Positions 56,168-64,000 of a DNA stretch of 64,000 bases are shown one piece after another (position 1 is the first letter of the stretch; the number at the start of each line of letters is the position of its first letter). Where the stretch lies: NCBI GenBank assembly GCA_977017575.1, contig CDRNVI010000141.1, forward strand, positions 1 to 64,000. Direction: 5' to 3'. The notes under the pieces are model-generated. The model saw nothing but the letters and a program-made list of their open reading frames with translations, did no database searches and was not told the origin of the DNA. Both the position numbers and the translations under genes were made by a program. The DNA is from Paramoeba atlantica. Lineage: Eukaryota > Discosea.

Positions 56168-57127
56168 ATGATGAGAGTTCAGTTGATGTCGATTGTCGAA
56201 GGAGAAGGAGAGTGGGAAGTTCGAAACACTGAGAATGGAGAAGTGTGTTCAATTCAAGCTCAAGATTTTCAAAGTCTGCAAAGGAAGATCCAGGATGTGT
56301 ACGGAACTTCAACTGCGGTTCGAGTGTTCTATCTCAATGATGAGTGTGATGTTGTCTTTGTGAAATGTGATCGAGACTTGGAAGACACTTTGTTTGTCCT
56401 CCCAAAAAAGAACAAGACAACAAGAGTGGTGGAGAGTCAAGTCAAAGAAGAAATCAAAAATGAGATCCAAGAGGTCGAAAATCGAGTGAATGATGATGAA
56501 GAGAAAGTGGGGGATGAGATTTCTGAGAACCCTCAGAAAAGACTCAAGGAACAACAGAAGAGAGAGGAGAAGATTGAAATGCTCAGTAAACGTGATGAGA
56601 AACTGGCAGATCAGATCGATGTTCTTGAAGAAAAGATTGTGGCTCTCCAACAAAGAAAGGAACAGTTGACTGAAAACAAAACTCAAGTTCGAGAGAATCT
56701 TGTTGATTTGAAAAGTCAAGAGGATGACATTGTTGACAACAAACAAGAGAAAGAGGGGATTGAAGAAATCCAATTGTCTGAGGAAGAAGAGGAAGAGGAG
56801 GAAGAGAGAGATTATGGTAAACCAAGATCATTTGGGCAATCAAGAAAGCTTGAAAACCAATGACGAAACATCGAAAGAAGACTTTGTAATCTTGAAGTGA
56901 AAGAAAAGAAGTCAAAAAAGATGATGGAAACAGAAATTATTCTCAAGAAGCATTTGGAAGAAATCACAGAGAGGTTGGTGACTGAACCAAAAGAAGAAGA
57001 AGAGAAAGACAAAATGTTTATGAATAAGAGAAAAGGAAAAGATGGTTGTCAGAGATACTTTTCTCGCTCATATGGCTCAAAAAAGAAGTTTTTCAATTCT
57101 CCTCCAAAGGAGAGAAGACGGAAATAA
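56168..57127 (+). CDS. PB1-domain-like coiled-coil protein
   Basis: ATG 56168 to TAA 57125-57127, 319 codons, with one internal TGA (56861-56863), which reads Trp in the proposed code. Residues 1-80: a PB1-like domain. The acidic signature YLNDECDVVFVKCDRDLEDT matches the OPCA pattern (Tyr-x-Asp/Asn-Asp/Glu...Asp...Asp-x-Asp-Leu-x). Residues ~95-215: charged coiled coil (Glu/Lys/Gln heptads). Residues ~190-216 are very acidic (EEEEEEEE-like), and the C-terminus (GSKKKFFNSPPKERRRK) is basic, like a nuclear signal. PB1 domains pair with each other to form scaffolds. Two decayed copies lie at 37.6 and 39.5-40.2 kb. The start has A-rich sequence (ACAACAACAACACA) before ATG. Confidence in the PB1 family is moderate; that the gene is intact is better supported. 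Confidence 0.68.
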
Positions 57128-57799
57128 TAAATAACAAAATCTCATTCAATTGTTTTTATCAAGAAAAAGTTTATTTCTATTCTTTTTCTTCTTTCTTTTC
57201 TTCTTGTTCCTCTTTTTATTCACTCTCCTCTTCTTTTCTCTGTTAGTTTTTCATCTTTTCTTTTTACGAGGTAAGTTTTCATACTCTCTAGGAAAGAAAA
57301 GAGAAAAGAAAAACAAAAAAAAAACAAAGGTAAAAAAAGAACTCCAATTTTTTTGGGGTTAAAAAAATTCCCAGTTTTTTTGTTTTCTGTTTTGTTCTCT
57401 CCTCTCCTCTTTTTCTCTCTCTTTTTTCTCCCTTTCCCCCCCTTTCTCTATTTTCCTCTTGTTTTTCTTTTCTTTCTTTTTCCCTTTTCTCTTTTTCTCT
57501 CTTTCATAGGTATGCTGTCATTATTGGGTTCATATGTTATTTTTGAAAAAAGTCAAGTTGAGGTTTTGCAGTTTCTTTTTTCTTTCTTTCTTTCTTTTTC
57601 TTTCTTTTTTCTTTCTTTTTTCTTTTCCTGTTTTGTGTTTTCTTTTTTTTATATTTTTTTCTTTTTCTCTAAGTGAGGTGCTTTATCTTTTTTTTTTTTC
57701 TTTAGGGGAGATTTTTTGAGATTCTCTCTTTTAATTCAGCAGAAGAAAATTCAACAGAAGAAAATTCAGCAGAAGAAAATTCAGCAAAAGAAAATTCAT
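57128..57799 (+). other. T/C-rich downstream region
   Basis: Polypyrimidine stretches (57180-57260, 57370-57500, 57570-57680) and a four-fold tandem TCAGCAGAAGAAAAT-like repeat at about 57737-57795. Acceptor-like TTCATAG at 57505-57511 and other splice-like sites exist, but I cannot build a gene. CATACTCTCTAGG at 57279 resembles the left part of the hairpin repeats. Confidence 0.5.
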
Positions 57800-57841
57800 A
57801 TTCTCTGTGTTCGAATTTTCAAATTAGTACCCAGAGAGAAT
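57800..57841 (-). repeat. Hairpin repeat copy 3
   Basis: ATTCTCTGTGTTC pairs imperfectly with GTACCCAGAGAGAAT, and its loop is the reverse complement of the loop in copies 1 and 2. It stands 80 bases from the end of the inverted duplication arm. Confidence 0.7.
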
Positions 57842-57879
57842 GAAATAAAAAGATCAATTCAAGGGGTGATGGGTGGTGG

Positions 57880-58740
57880 GTTACTTCTCTCCTTTTGTAC
57901 CAGAGAACCAGAGGGTTAATTCAGAAAATCCAAGAGTTAGGTTTTTCCTTTGGTTCCTCACTTTCTTTCCTTTTTCTCTTTTCTAGATCACTTATAATAT
58001 ATTACAAGGAGTTTTGCCACTGTTTTTTACATTCTTGAATGAAATTCAAAAAAAAAAGACACTCCCTTCCTTCAGTGAGAGATTGAATTGTGAGTTTTTT
58101 GGACTGTTTTTCTTGCTTATGTTTGTTGGGAGGTATGTGACATATTCTTTTTTCTTAAAAAGGTTTTGTTTTCATTATTTTTTTTTTATGTTTGGTTTTT
58201 ATTTGTGTTTTGTATTGTTTTTTATTTTTTTATTTTTTCTTTTGTTGGTTGGTTGGGATGAGTTTGTTGTTTGTTTGTTAGGAGAATTAATTAAAAACTG
58301 AGAGAATTCTGGGTTGTTTTTATGGATTGTTGTTTCTTTCTTTATTATAGGTTTTTTTGGTTGTTGGTTGTTTGGTTTGGTGTGTAAAGAACATATTATT
58401 TAAAACTGTTTAGAACGATTTCACTCCTGAAGTGTTTGTTGGAAAAGAGTTTGTTTGGAGTATTGCTGTGGTGCTGTTGTTTTGTTTGATTCTTGTGTCT
58501 ATTAATTATTGTAGTTATTGTTGGGGATGTTATTATTGTAGTTGTTGTTATTGATTATTGATTATTATTCTTGTTATTTATTGTTGTTATGATTATATCA
58601 GTTGGTCTGCTCTTAGAGATATTATTTTTTATTTTTGTTTCCATTTTCTTTTTCTTTTTTTCTTTTTCTTTTTTTATGTGGTGTCTTGTTTTTTTTTTGT
58701 TGTGAAACTTTCTTAAATGAAGCAGGCCTTTTTTTATGCC
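57880..58740 (+). repeat. Inverted duplication arm (partner 36356-37080)
   Basis: The counterpart of the block after the Gypsy element. It is slightly longer because of T-rich expansions. Open frames in it are low-complexity. Hairpin copies lie just beyond both arms on the same side, so the duplication probably included them. Confidence 0.7.
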
Positions 58741-59006
58741 TGGAAAGCATTGTTAGACTCAACCAAGCTTCAGAGTTCAAATGAAAAGGTCTCTTGCATG
58801 AAAACAACATCTCAAGGGAAAAAAATGAGAGGAATTGGTGCAATTGTTAAATTGTTGGAAATTGAGAAATACCTTTAATCATTTGGTTGTGTTGAGCTTG
58901 GGGCAAGAAAATTCCTTATTATCAAAGGGTGGTAAAGAACCAGGAAAGGGGGCTAACATAAGACTTATTGGGTTCTTTGGGAGAAAGTTTCTTGGCTTTG
59001 TCCTTC

Positions 59007-59140
59007 TTGGGTTGTCACCTGAAGTGTTTTGAAAGAATGTTTGTTTGTTTGGGATTTGAACCTGAGGGGTTGTCTTCATAAAACCATCTTGAGTCTTCTT
59101 GTGATTGATCTGTTTGAGGCTTGAAAGTAGTACAACTCAA
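59007..59140 (+). repeat. Gag-only element, left LTR
   Basis: Starts TTGGGTTGTCACC and ends TACAACTCAA. Compared with the right LTR it lacks about 80 bases of the middle. Confidence 0.6.
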
Positions 59141-59192
59141 CTTTTTTTGGTTTTCACTGGTTGAAATTCTGTTTTTTTTTGGCTTTCTTGAA

Positions 59193-60707
59193 ATGTATTC
59201 ACTTTCAGCATCAATGATTCAGCAGTATCAGGAGAGAACAAGACTGGGGGAGCAGATGCAACCACTAAATGGTTACAAGAGGGAGAAAAGGGGGGTGGAG
59301 CAGAACAAGAAGCTACTTAGGGATCTTGAGAGTGGAAGTGACAGTAGCAAATTAGAGAAAGATGAGGGTTTGGGTGAAGGGGCAAGATCTCCAAATTTTC
59401 CTTCTGTGGATCAAATGCTTGAGAGTTGGTTGTTGAAAAGAGATGGAATTAAGCATCAGTTAGATGAATTAACAAATTTAATCCTAACTGATGAGGCTTT
59501 CACTGAGGAGTTTGACAAACTTGAGAGGAATTTGAAATGATTAAAGTTGAGTATTTCAAGGCATGTGAGGAGCAGCAGAACTTTGGGGAGCAAGAACAGA
59601 AGAAGGTCAGGGGCTACCAAATTAAAAGAGGAGGGCAACTACATCAAACCAAGGAGGAAAGATTTTGTAACTCATTATGGGAGAGATTTGCAACCCCTTC
59701 CAAGTGAGAATACTGTACCAAACCATCAGTGGGATTGATTGGTAACAGATGTGAGGTTTCTTCATCCAAGTCCAGAGGATTCAACAAGGGTTGGTGGAAC
59801 TTGTGGTTCAAATTAACAGAGTTCATTGGCTGGTGCTGAAGTTAAAAGTGCTGAAAGGTCAATGACAATTGATGATTTAAATTCACAGGTTTGAAGAATA
59901 ACTTTGGATGAGTCTACAAGAGGGACAGAGTTAAAAACACTGAAAAAAGTGGACAACATGCCAAAGTTGAACATAAAATGGGATCTAAAAGCCTGTGATG
60001 TGTTGGTGTTTCTGAGAGATTTTCAAGCAGCAATGGGTAATCAAGTGCCAGATGATTCTTTATGGATGCAGTATTTGAGATCAGCAGTGGAAGGTCCAAT
60101 GAAACCACAATTGCAAAGATTAAGGAATATTTCTTATCAAGAGTTGCTTCTGTTTGTATTAGAAGGAAATACCTTGGGCTCAAGCTGGAAGAGTAAGGTT
60201 CAAAAAGAAATGCAGATGGTAAGACAGATGGAGAATGAGAAAATTATTGATTTTGCAGAGAGGTTGGTGATGTACCTTGATTACTTGAAAATAGATTTGG
60301 ATTCAGTTGAAGTGAAGATGAAGTTGAATGAACCTGTTTTAAAAGTTTATTGAATTCTGTGGAAGGAGCAATTTGGAGAAGAATTTGTTGAGAATGAATG
60401 TGTTATGTGGAATGTTGTGACAAAGTGGGTGCAGAATGCAGAAGGATGGCATTGATATTTGGTGGTGAAGGACCAACTGAAACCTTATCAGGATTGGCCA
60501 TCATCTGCTGTGTGTTTTAAATGTGGAGAAAAGGAACATATAAGAAGAGATTGTTCACAGAGAGAAGAAGAAGAAGAGGATAGTGGGAATTTCTTTGTGG
60601 TTGATGGGAAGAAGTATCTTTTTCACTGGAGATGTCAGTGTTGTGGAGGCAACTATCATGAGACAAAAGACTGTTTGGAGCTGAAGGATCATTATATCCC
60701 TGGTTGA
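59193..60707 (+). pseudogene. Gag protein with two CCHC zinc knuckles
   Basis: One frame from ATG 59193, with TGA at 59538, 59736, 59892, 60351, 60453 and 60705 and one TAA at 59814-59816. Without the TAA it would be an unbroken gag in the proposed code. Residues ~240-390: a capsid-like helical region (LDESTRGTELKTL... then DLKACDVLVFLRDF and RQMENEKIIDFAERLVMYLD). Residues 441-454: first knuckle CFKCGEKEHIRRDC; 481-494: second knuckle CQCCGGNYHETKDC; both are C-x2-C-x4-H-x4-C. Gag packages element RNA into particles. The frame passes through the right LTR to TAA at 61005. Confidence 0.68.
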
Positions 60708-60774
60708 GTGTTAAGTTGTTTATTGTTTTGTTGGTTATGAAGTGTTTCTCAGTTGAGAAAACACTTGAAGGGTA

Positions 60775-60988
60775 TTGGGTTGTCACCTGAAGGTTTGTTT
60801 GTTTGGGATTTGAACCTGAGGGGTTGTTTTATTTTGAATGTCTTTATTTGTAAGTGTTTGTTGAATATTCTTATTCTTGAAGAAAGACATATTTTCTTTT
60901 TTAATTTTCCTTTTCATAAAAGAGCATTAAACCATCTTGAGTCTTCTTGTGATTGATTTGTTTGAGGCTTGAAAGTAGTACAACTCAA
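60775..60988 (+). repeat. Gag-only element, right LTR
   Basis: 214 bases; the first 50 and last 75 match the left LTR. The extra middle is T-rich. Confidence 0.6.
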
Positions 60989-61335
60989 CTGTCTTGGAGG
61001 GAGTTAAGAAAGTAAAAGAGGGATGGATTGATTTTGTTAAATTTGTCAAAGAAAAAAGAAGGTACAGCAACAAATTGAAGAGGAATTTAATAGTGAAAAG
61101 GAGCTTTGGGGGGAGGAGTGAGGAGTTACTGAGTGACTACATGGAGAAGAGTTTTTCTGGGTTCAATATACATCCAAAATGAATGGAGAAGATATTATTA
61201 AAGAAGGAATTGTGAAGGGTTATATCTAAGTTGTTTCTTTAAGTTTTGAAGACTGTGGATCAAACTGTAAGGGGTTACAGTGATTAGGAAGATAGTTGAA
61301 GAAGTGAAGATTAATAGTAAATATTGAAAAATCTG
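60989..61335 (+). other. Short unassigned frame after the gag-only element
   Basis: A 62-codon frame (60994-61182, ending TGA) includes WIDFVKFVKEKRRYSNKLKR. Basic, no homology found. It may continue a gene that the element entered. Confidence 0.25.
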
Positions 61336-61339
61336 CAAA

Positions 61340-61625
61340 CTCTCCAACTTCTAAGATGAGAAATTGAGGAGTTTTATGGTGTTTAATAAGATGAATGTTT
61401 ACTTTGGGCTTAAAGAAGGGGTATTTTCATGAAAAATTGTTAAGAAAGGCAGCAAGGTGAGTTGAAGCAGTGTTGATCAACACAAAATCAGAAAAAAAGA
61501 AATATAATTTGAGGTATGAGGTTCTATTGTTTGGTTTCACTCTCTCCACTTTACTCAAATAATTAAAAGTAACTTAGTTTTGCTTGTTTTTACACTTTTT
61601 ACAAACACTTTCCTTTAATTAATTT
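61340..61625. repeat. Interspersed repeat, less decayed copy
   Basis: Homologous to 3162-3489 but with more G and C. No open frame or known family. Confidence 0.6.
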
Positions 61626-61879
61626 ATCTTATTATCTTTGTTTTTAAGTAAGAAATTTGAATTTAAAAAGATTGATTTTGAGATTATTTCTTTTTTTTTT
61701 TTTTTTTTTTTATTCTTTTTTCTCTATTTTTTCTTTTTTATTTTTTTCTCTTTTTTCATTTTTCATTTTTTCATTTTTGATTATTTTCCAATCACTTTTT
61801 TCAATGTATAAATCAATATTTGTATTATTTTCATTTTTTCTCAATTGTTATTTAGTTTTTGATGTTTAAAATTTAGTTA
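61626..61879. other. T-rich tract with a partial satellite unit
   Basis: T-rich sequence (TTTTTTCATTTTTC) at 61688-61770 followed by the last part of a satellite unit. No gene. Confidence 0.6.
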
Positions 61880-62518
61880 CCAGACAAGTTACAAATAAAA
61901 TTGTACTTTTTACATAATTTTACAATCTATTTGACTTATTTACAAAAAAAAAAATATATTTCCCTTTGTTTTTGATTATTTCCCAACCACTTTTTCAATG
62001 TCTATTTGTATTATTTTCATTTTTAGAAAATTGTTATTCAATTTTTGATGTTTAAAAGTTCATTTCCAGACAAGTTACAAATAAAATTGTATTTTTTACA
62101 TAATTTTACAATCTATTTGATTTATTTACAAAAAAAAAAACATATTTCCCTTTGTTTTTGATTATTTTCCAATCACTTTTTTCAATGTATAAATCAATAT
62201 TTGTATTATTTTCATTTTTTCTCAATTGTTATTTAGTTTTTGATGTTTAAAATTTAGTTACCAGACAAGTTACAAATAAAATTGTACTTTTTACATAATT
62301 TTACAATCTATTTGACTTATTTACAAAAAAAAAAATATATTTCCCTTTGTTTTTGATTATTTCCCAACCACTTTTTCAATGTCTATTTGTATTATTTTCA
62401 TTTTTAGAAAATTGTTATTCAATTTTTGATGTTTAAAAGTTCATTTCCAGACAAGTTACAAATAAAATTGTATTTTTTACATAATTTTACAATCTATTAA
62501 ATCTATTTACAAAAAAAA
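61880..62518 (-). repeat. AT-rich tandem satellite (about 185 and 197 bp units)
   Basis: The motif CAGACAAGTTACAAATAAA recurs at about 61881, 62066, 62263 and 62449, spacings of about 185, 197 and 186. Units alternate in type (AAATTTAGTTACCAGACAAG against AAGTTCATTTCCAGACAAG), so the higher-order repeat is about 382 bases. It forms the body of the SINE3-like unit; the copy at 30207 has one and a half units. Confidence 0.85.
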
Positions 62519-62660
62519 ATTAGAAAATTGAAAAATTGAAAAACTGGAAAACTGGAAAACTGGAAAATTGGAAAATTGGAAAATTGGAAAATTGGAAAAT
62601 TGGAAAATTGGAAAATTGGAAAATTGGAAAATTGGAAAATTGGAAAATTGGAAAATTGAA
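62519..62660. repeat. 8-bp minisatellite (GGAAAATT)n
   Basis: About 17 units with the same edge variants (GAAAAATT, GAAAACT) as at 30476-30630, in the same place between the satellite body and the tRNA-like head. Confidence 0.9.
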
Positions 62661-62757
62661 AAATTAAAAGAATTAAACTTGAAACCTCAAAAATGAAAAA
62701 TTGAAGAAAAGGACAACTAAACTATCATACTCATCTCTAAAAAAACAAAAAAACAAG
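62661..62757 (-). mobile_element. tRNA-like head of SINE3-like unit (copy b)
   Basis: Matches 30630-30715. On the minus strand it holds ATAGTTTAGTTGTCC (box-A-like) and CAAGTTTAATTC (box-B-like). With the satellite and minisatellite it forms a unit of about 880 bases. Confidence 0.5.
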
Positions 62758-63545
62758 CTAGTTAATGGAATCAGTTTAATTTTTTATTTTTCTTTTTTAC
62801 AATTATTTCTTTTGTATTAATTTTTTAGAGTTTTTTTCAAAGAAAACAATAAATCATTGCAAATATTAAATTTTTAAAGAATTTGTAATATTATTGATAA
62901 GGTGAGGGAGTTTCAAAAAGAAAAAAATAAAAATAAGAAGAAAAAGATTGTTAAATATAGTTCTTTTTTTTAAATATTCATCCCAATCAAGATTCATTTC
63001 TCTCAAAGCTTTTCTTTTTCAGAATAAAGAAATATCAATTAAAAATTTCCAACATTGGAGTCACTAGAGAGTTAATTGTTGTAGAAGTGTCAAGAAGATT
63101 TTCTATCCATTGTATAAAGAAGAAAAGCATTAAGAGGGATGGGTTTGAGAGTAATTTTAGTGGTAAAGTAGAAAGTTGAAATAGAATCAGTGAGGAAAAG
63201 AAAAATGTAAAGAAAATGAAAAGGAAGAAAAAGTTTCTTAAGATCTCATACAAAGAGCACAAAGGAATTGAGCAACTCAATGTATTTCAAGAACCAACTT
63301 TAGAGGAAAGAAAAATCTTTGATAGAACACAACAAAAGGTTTTTTTTTAATTGCAATGTTTTTAGTAATATTGCTCAATGGAAGGTTCAACTTGTTCTTC
63401 AAGGATATTATATGAAAGAAGGAAATCCATTATTATAACAAGATATTTTCTCCCTGCACCCACCTTGAAAGTATCTGAATGCTTATTGCTCTTGTTACAC
63501 AAAAAAAAATGCTTATCTGAATAAAGAAAAATGGAAAAACTTGTT
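62758..63545. other. AT-rich region without a recognised gene
   Basis: 62990-63062 resembles 38262-38345 in a more AT-rich form. The rest holds short frames only. Nothing else recognised. Confidence 0.45.
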
Positions 63546-63559
63546 TTCACTCATTTACC

Positions 63560-64000
63560 TCTTTTCTACACTAGAACAAAATCAATGGAAATTCTCTTGG
63601 AAAAGATGGTAATGTTGTTGTACTTCATAAAGCCTCAAATGCTGGAAGAATATGGAACATCTATTTTGACAAGTATCTCAAATTGATTGATTATATTCCT
63701 TCTCCAAACAAATCTGCTCTATATACCATCACACCAATAGATCAATTATTGCTCTTTGGGTCACAATAACATCTTTATTACTGGTCCTAACAACAACCAC
63801 ACCACAAAGACTCTTGCATAGCTTCACAAAGAATTCCAAGTTAAAACTTTCAAGCAAGTTTCTTACACATTCAGTATCTCCTTCCAAATCTGCAAAGATG
63901 AATCTTACTTCCTCTCCCAAACTGCTATAATTAAAAACCTCTTGAACTCTCTTGGTTTGTCAACACACCAGGAACACAGAATACCCACACTTTCTTTGGA
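63560..64000 (+). pseudogene. Copia-type RT fragment, continues past the window
   Basis: VVVLHKASNAGRIWNIYFDKYLKLIDYIP (63625-63700) follows the Copia RT pattern Lys-Ala-x(5)-Arg-x-Trp...Phe-Asp. A frameshift follows, then HNNIFITGPNNNHTTKTL (63760-63810) at the place of the catalytic YVDD-(I/L)-(F/L)-I-T-G; both Asp are Asn here. KEFQVKTFKQVSYTFSISFQ and a SQTAIIKNLLNSLGLSTH segment complete the match. TAG stands at 63821. A dead element fragment. Confidence 0.7.

Larger units (their letters stand above)
59007..60988 (+). mobile_element. Gag-only LTR element
   Basis: Bounded by direct repeats 59007-59140 (134 bases, an internal part missing) and 60775-60988 (214 bases) that share TTGGGTTGTCACCTGAAG at the left and AGTAGTACAACTCAA at the right. 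The ends TTGGGTTGT and ACAACTCAA are imperfect inverted repeats. The interior of 1.63 kb holds only a gag gene with zinc knuckles; no protease, RT or integrase is present. That is the form of small non-autonomous LTR elements with gag known in plants (TR-GAG). A target-site duplication is not evident. Confidence 0.6.

Noticed and set aside
10761..60707. TAA and TAG also read as Gln (as in some ciliates and oxymonads)
   Set aside because: The recombinase (480 codons) and PB1-like (319 codons) frames contain no internal TAA or TAG and end in TAA. TAA/TAG at Gln positions occur only in decayed LINE copies, where CAA-to-TAA deamination explains them.
62519..62660. CRISPR-like array (8-bp repeats at 62519 and 30476)
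   Set aside because: The units are contiguous without unique spacers; it is a minisatellite in a eukaryotic repeat.

Overview
The window is the left end of a eukaryotic chromosome. It opens with 637 bases of the C-rich telomere strand (CCCTAAA units, the TTTAGGG type found in plants and several protist groups). No name can be given to the organism from sequence alone. The genes have spliceosomal-type introns, plant-type leucine-rich repeats, a PB1-like protein and abundant retrotransposons, so it is most likely a protist. A second clue is the genetic code: in every gene still open enough to judge, TGA sits inside the reading frame, often where a related copy has TGG (Trp), while TAA or TAG ends the frame. 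I read the nuclear code as UGA = Trp.

Layout. 1-1475: telomere joined to the stump of an LTR retrotransposon. 1.6-30.2 kb: a nest of non-LTR retrotransposons (LINEs) of one broad family, with an APE-type endonuclease, reverse transcriptase (RT), C-terminal zinc ribbon and RNase H. LINE-A (+) is cut by LINE-C (-), which is cut by LINE-B (-). A second nest holds LINE-E (+) cut by LINE-D (-). Two tRNA-derived SINE families are inserted in these, several with clear target-site duplications, together with one solo LTR. 30.2-36.4 kb: a third SINE-like/minisatellite unit and a decayed Gypsy-type LTR retrotransposon with both LTRs. 36.4-43.9 kb: a gene-poor block of inverted duplications, PB1 gene fragments, an ADF/cofilin-like pseudogene and two palindromic DNA elements. 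44-48.4 kb: a leucine-rich-repeat gene in which each exon encodes one repeat and each intron is simple sequence, with a truncated LINE-B copy (44.15-45.02 kb) just upstream of the recognised exons. 48.3-55.2 kb: RT remnants and an intact 480-codon tyrosine recombinase. 56.2-57.1 kb: an intact PB1-like coiled-coil gene. 57.8-58.7 kb: the inverted partner of the 36.4-37.1 kb block. 59.0-61.0 kb: a compact LTR element that carries only gag with two zinc knuckles. 61.3-64 kb: AT-rich repeats, a tandem satellite and a Copia RT fragment running off the end.

Only three host-like genes look potentially functional: the LRR gene, the PB1-like gene and the tyrosine recombinase (which is itself probably a mobile-element gene). 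Nearly everything else is mobile-element sequence. Long purine or pyrimidine tracts, which can be translated as Phe/Ser-rich or Lys/Glu-rich frames, are not genes. Coordinates of decayed elements are approximate to tens of bases unless a target-site duplication fixes them.
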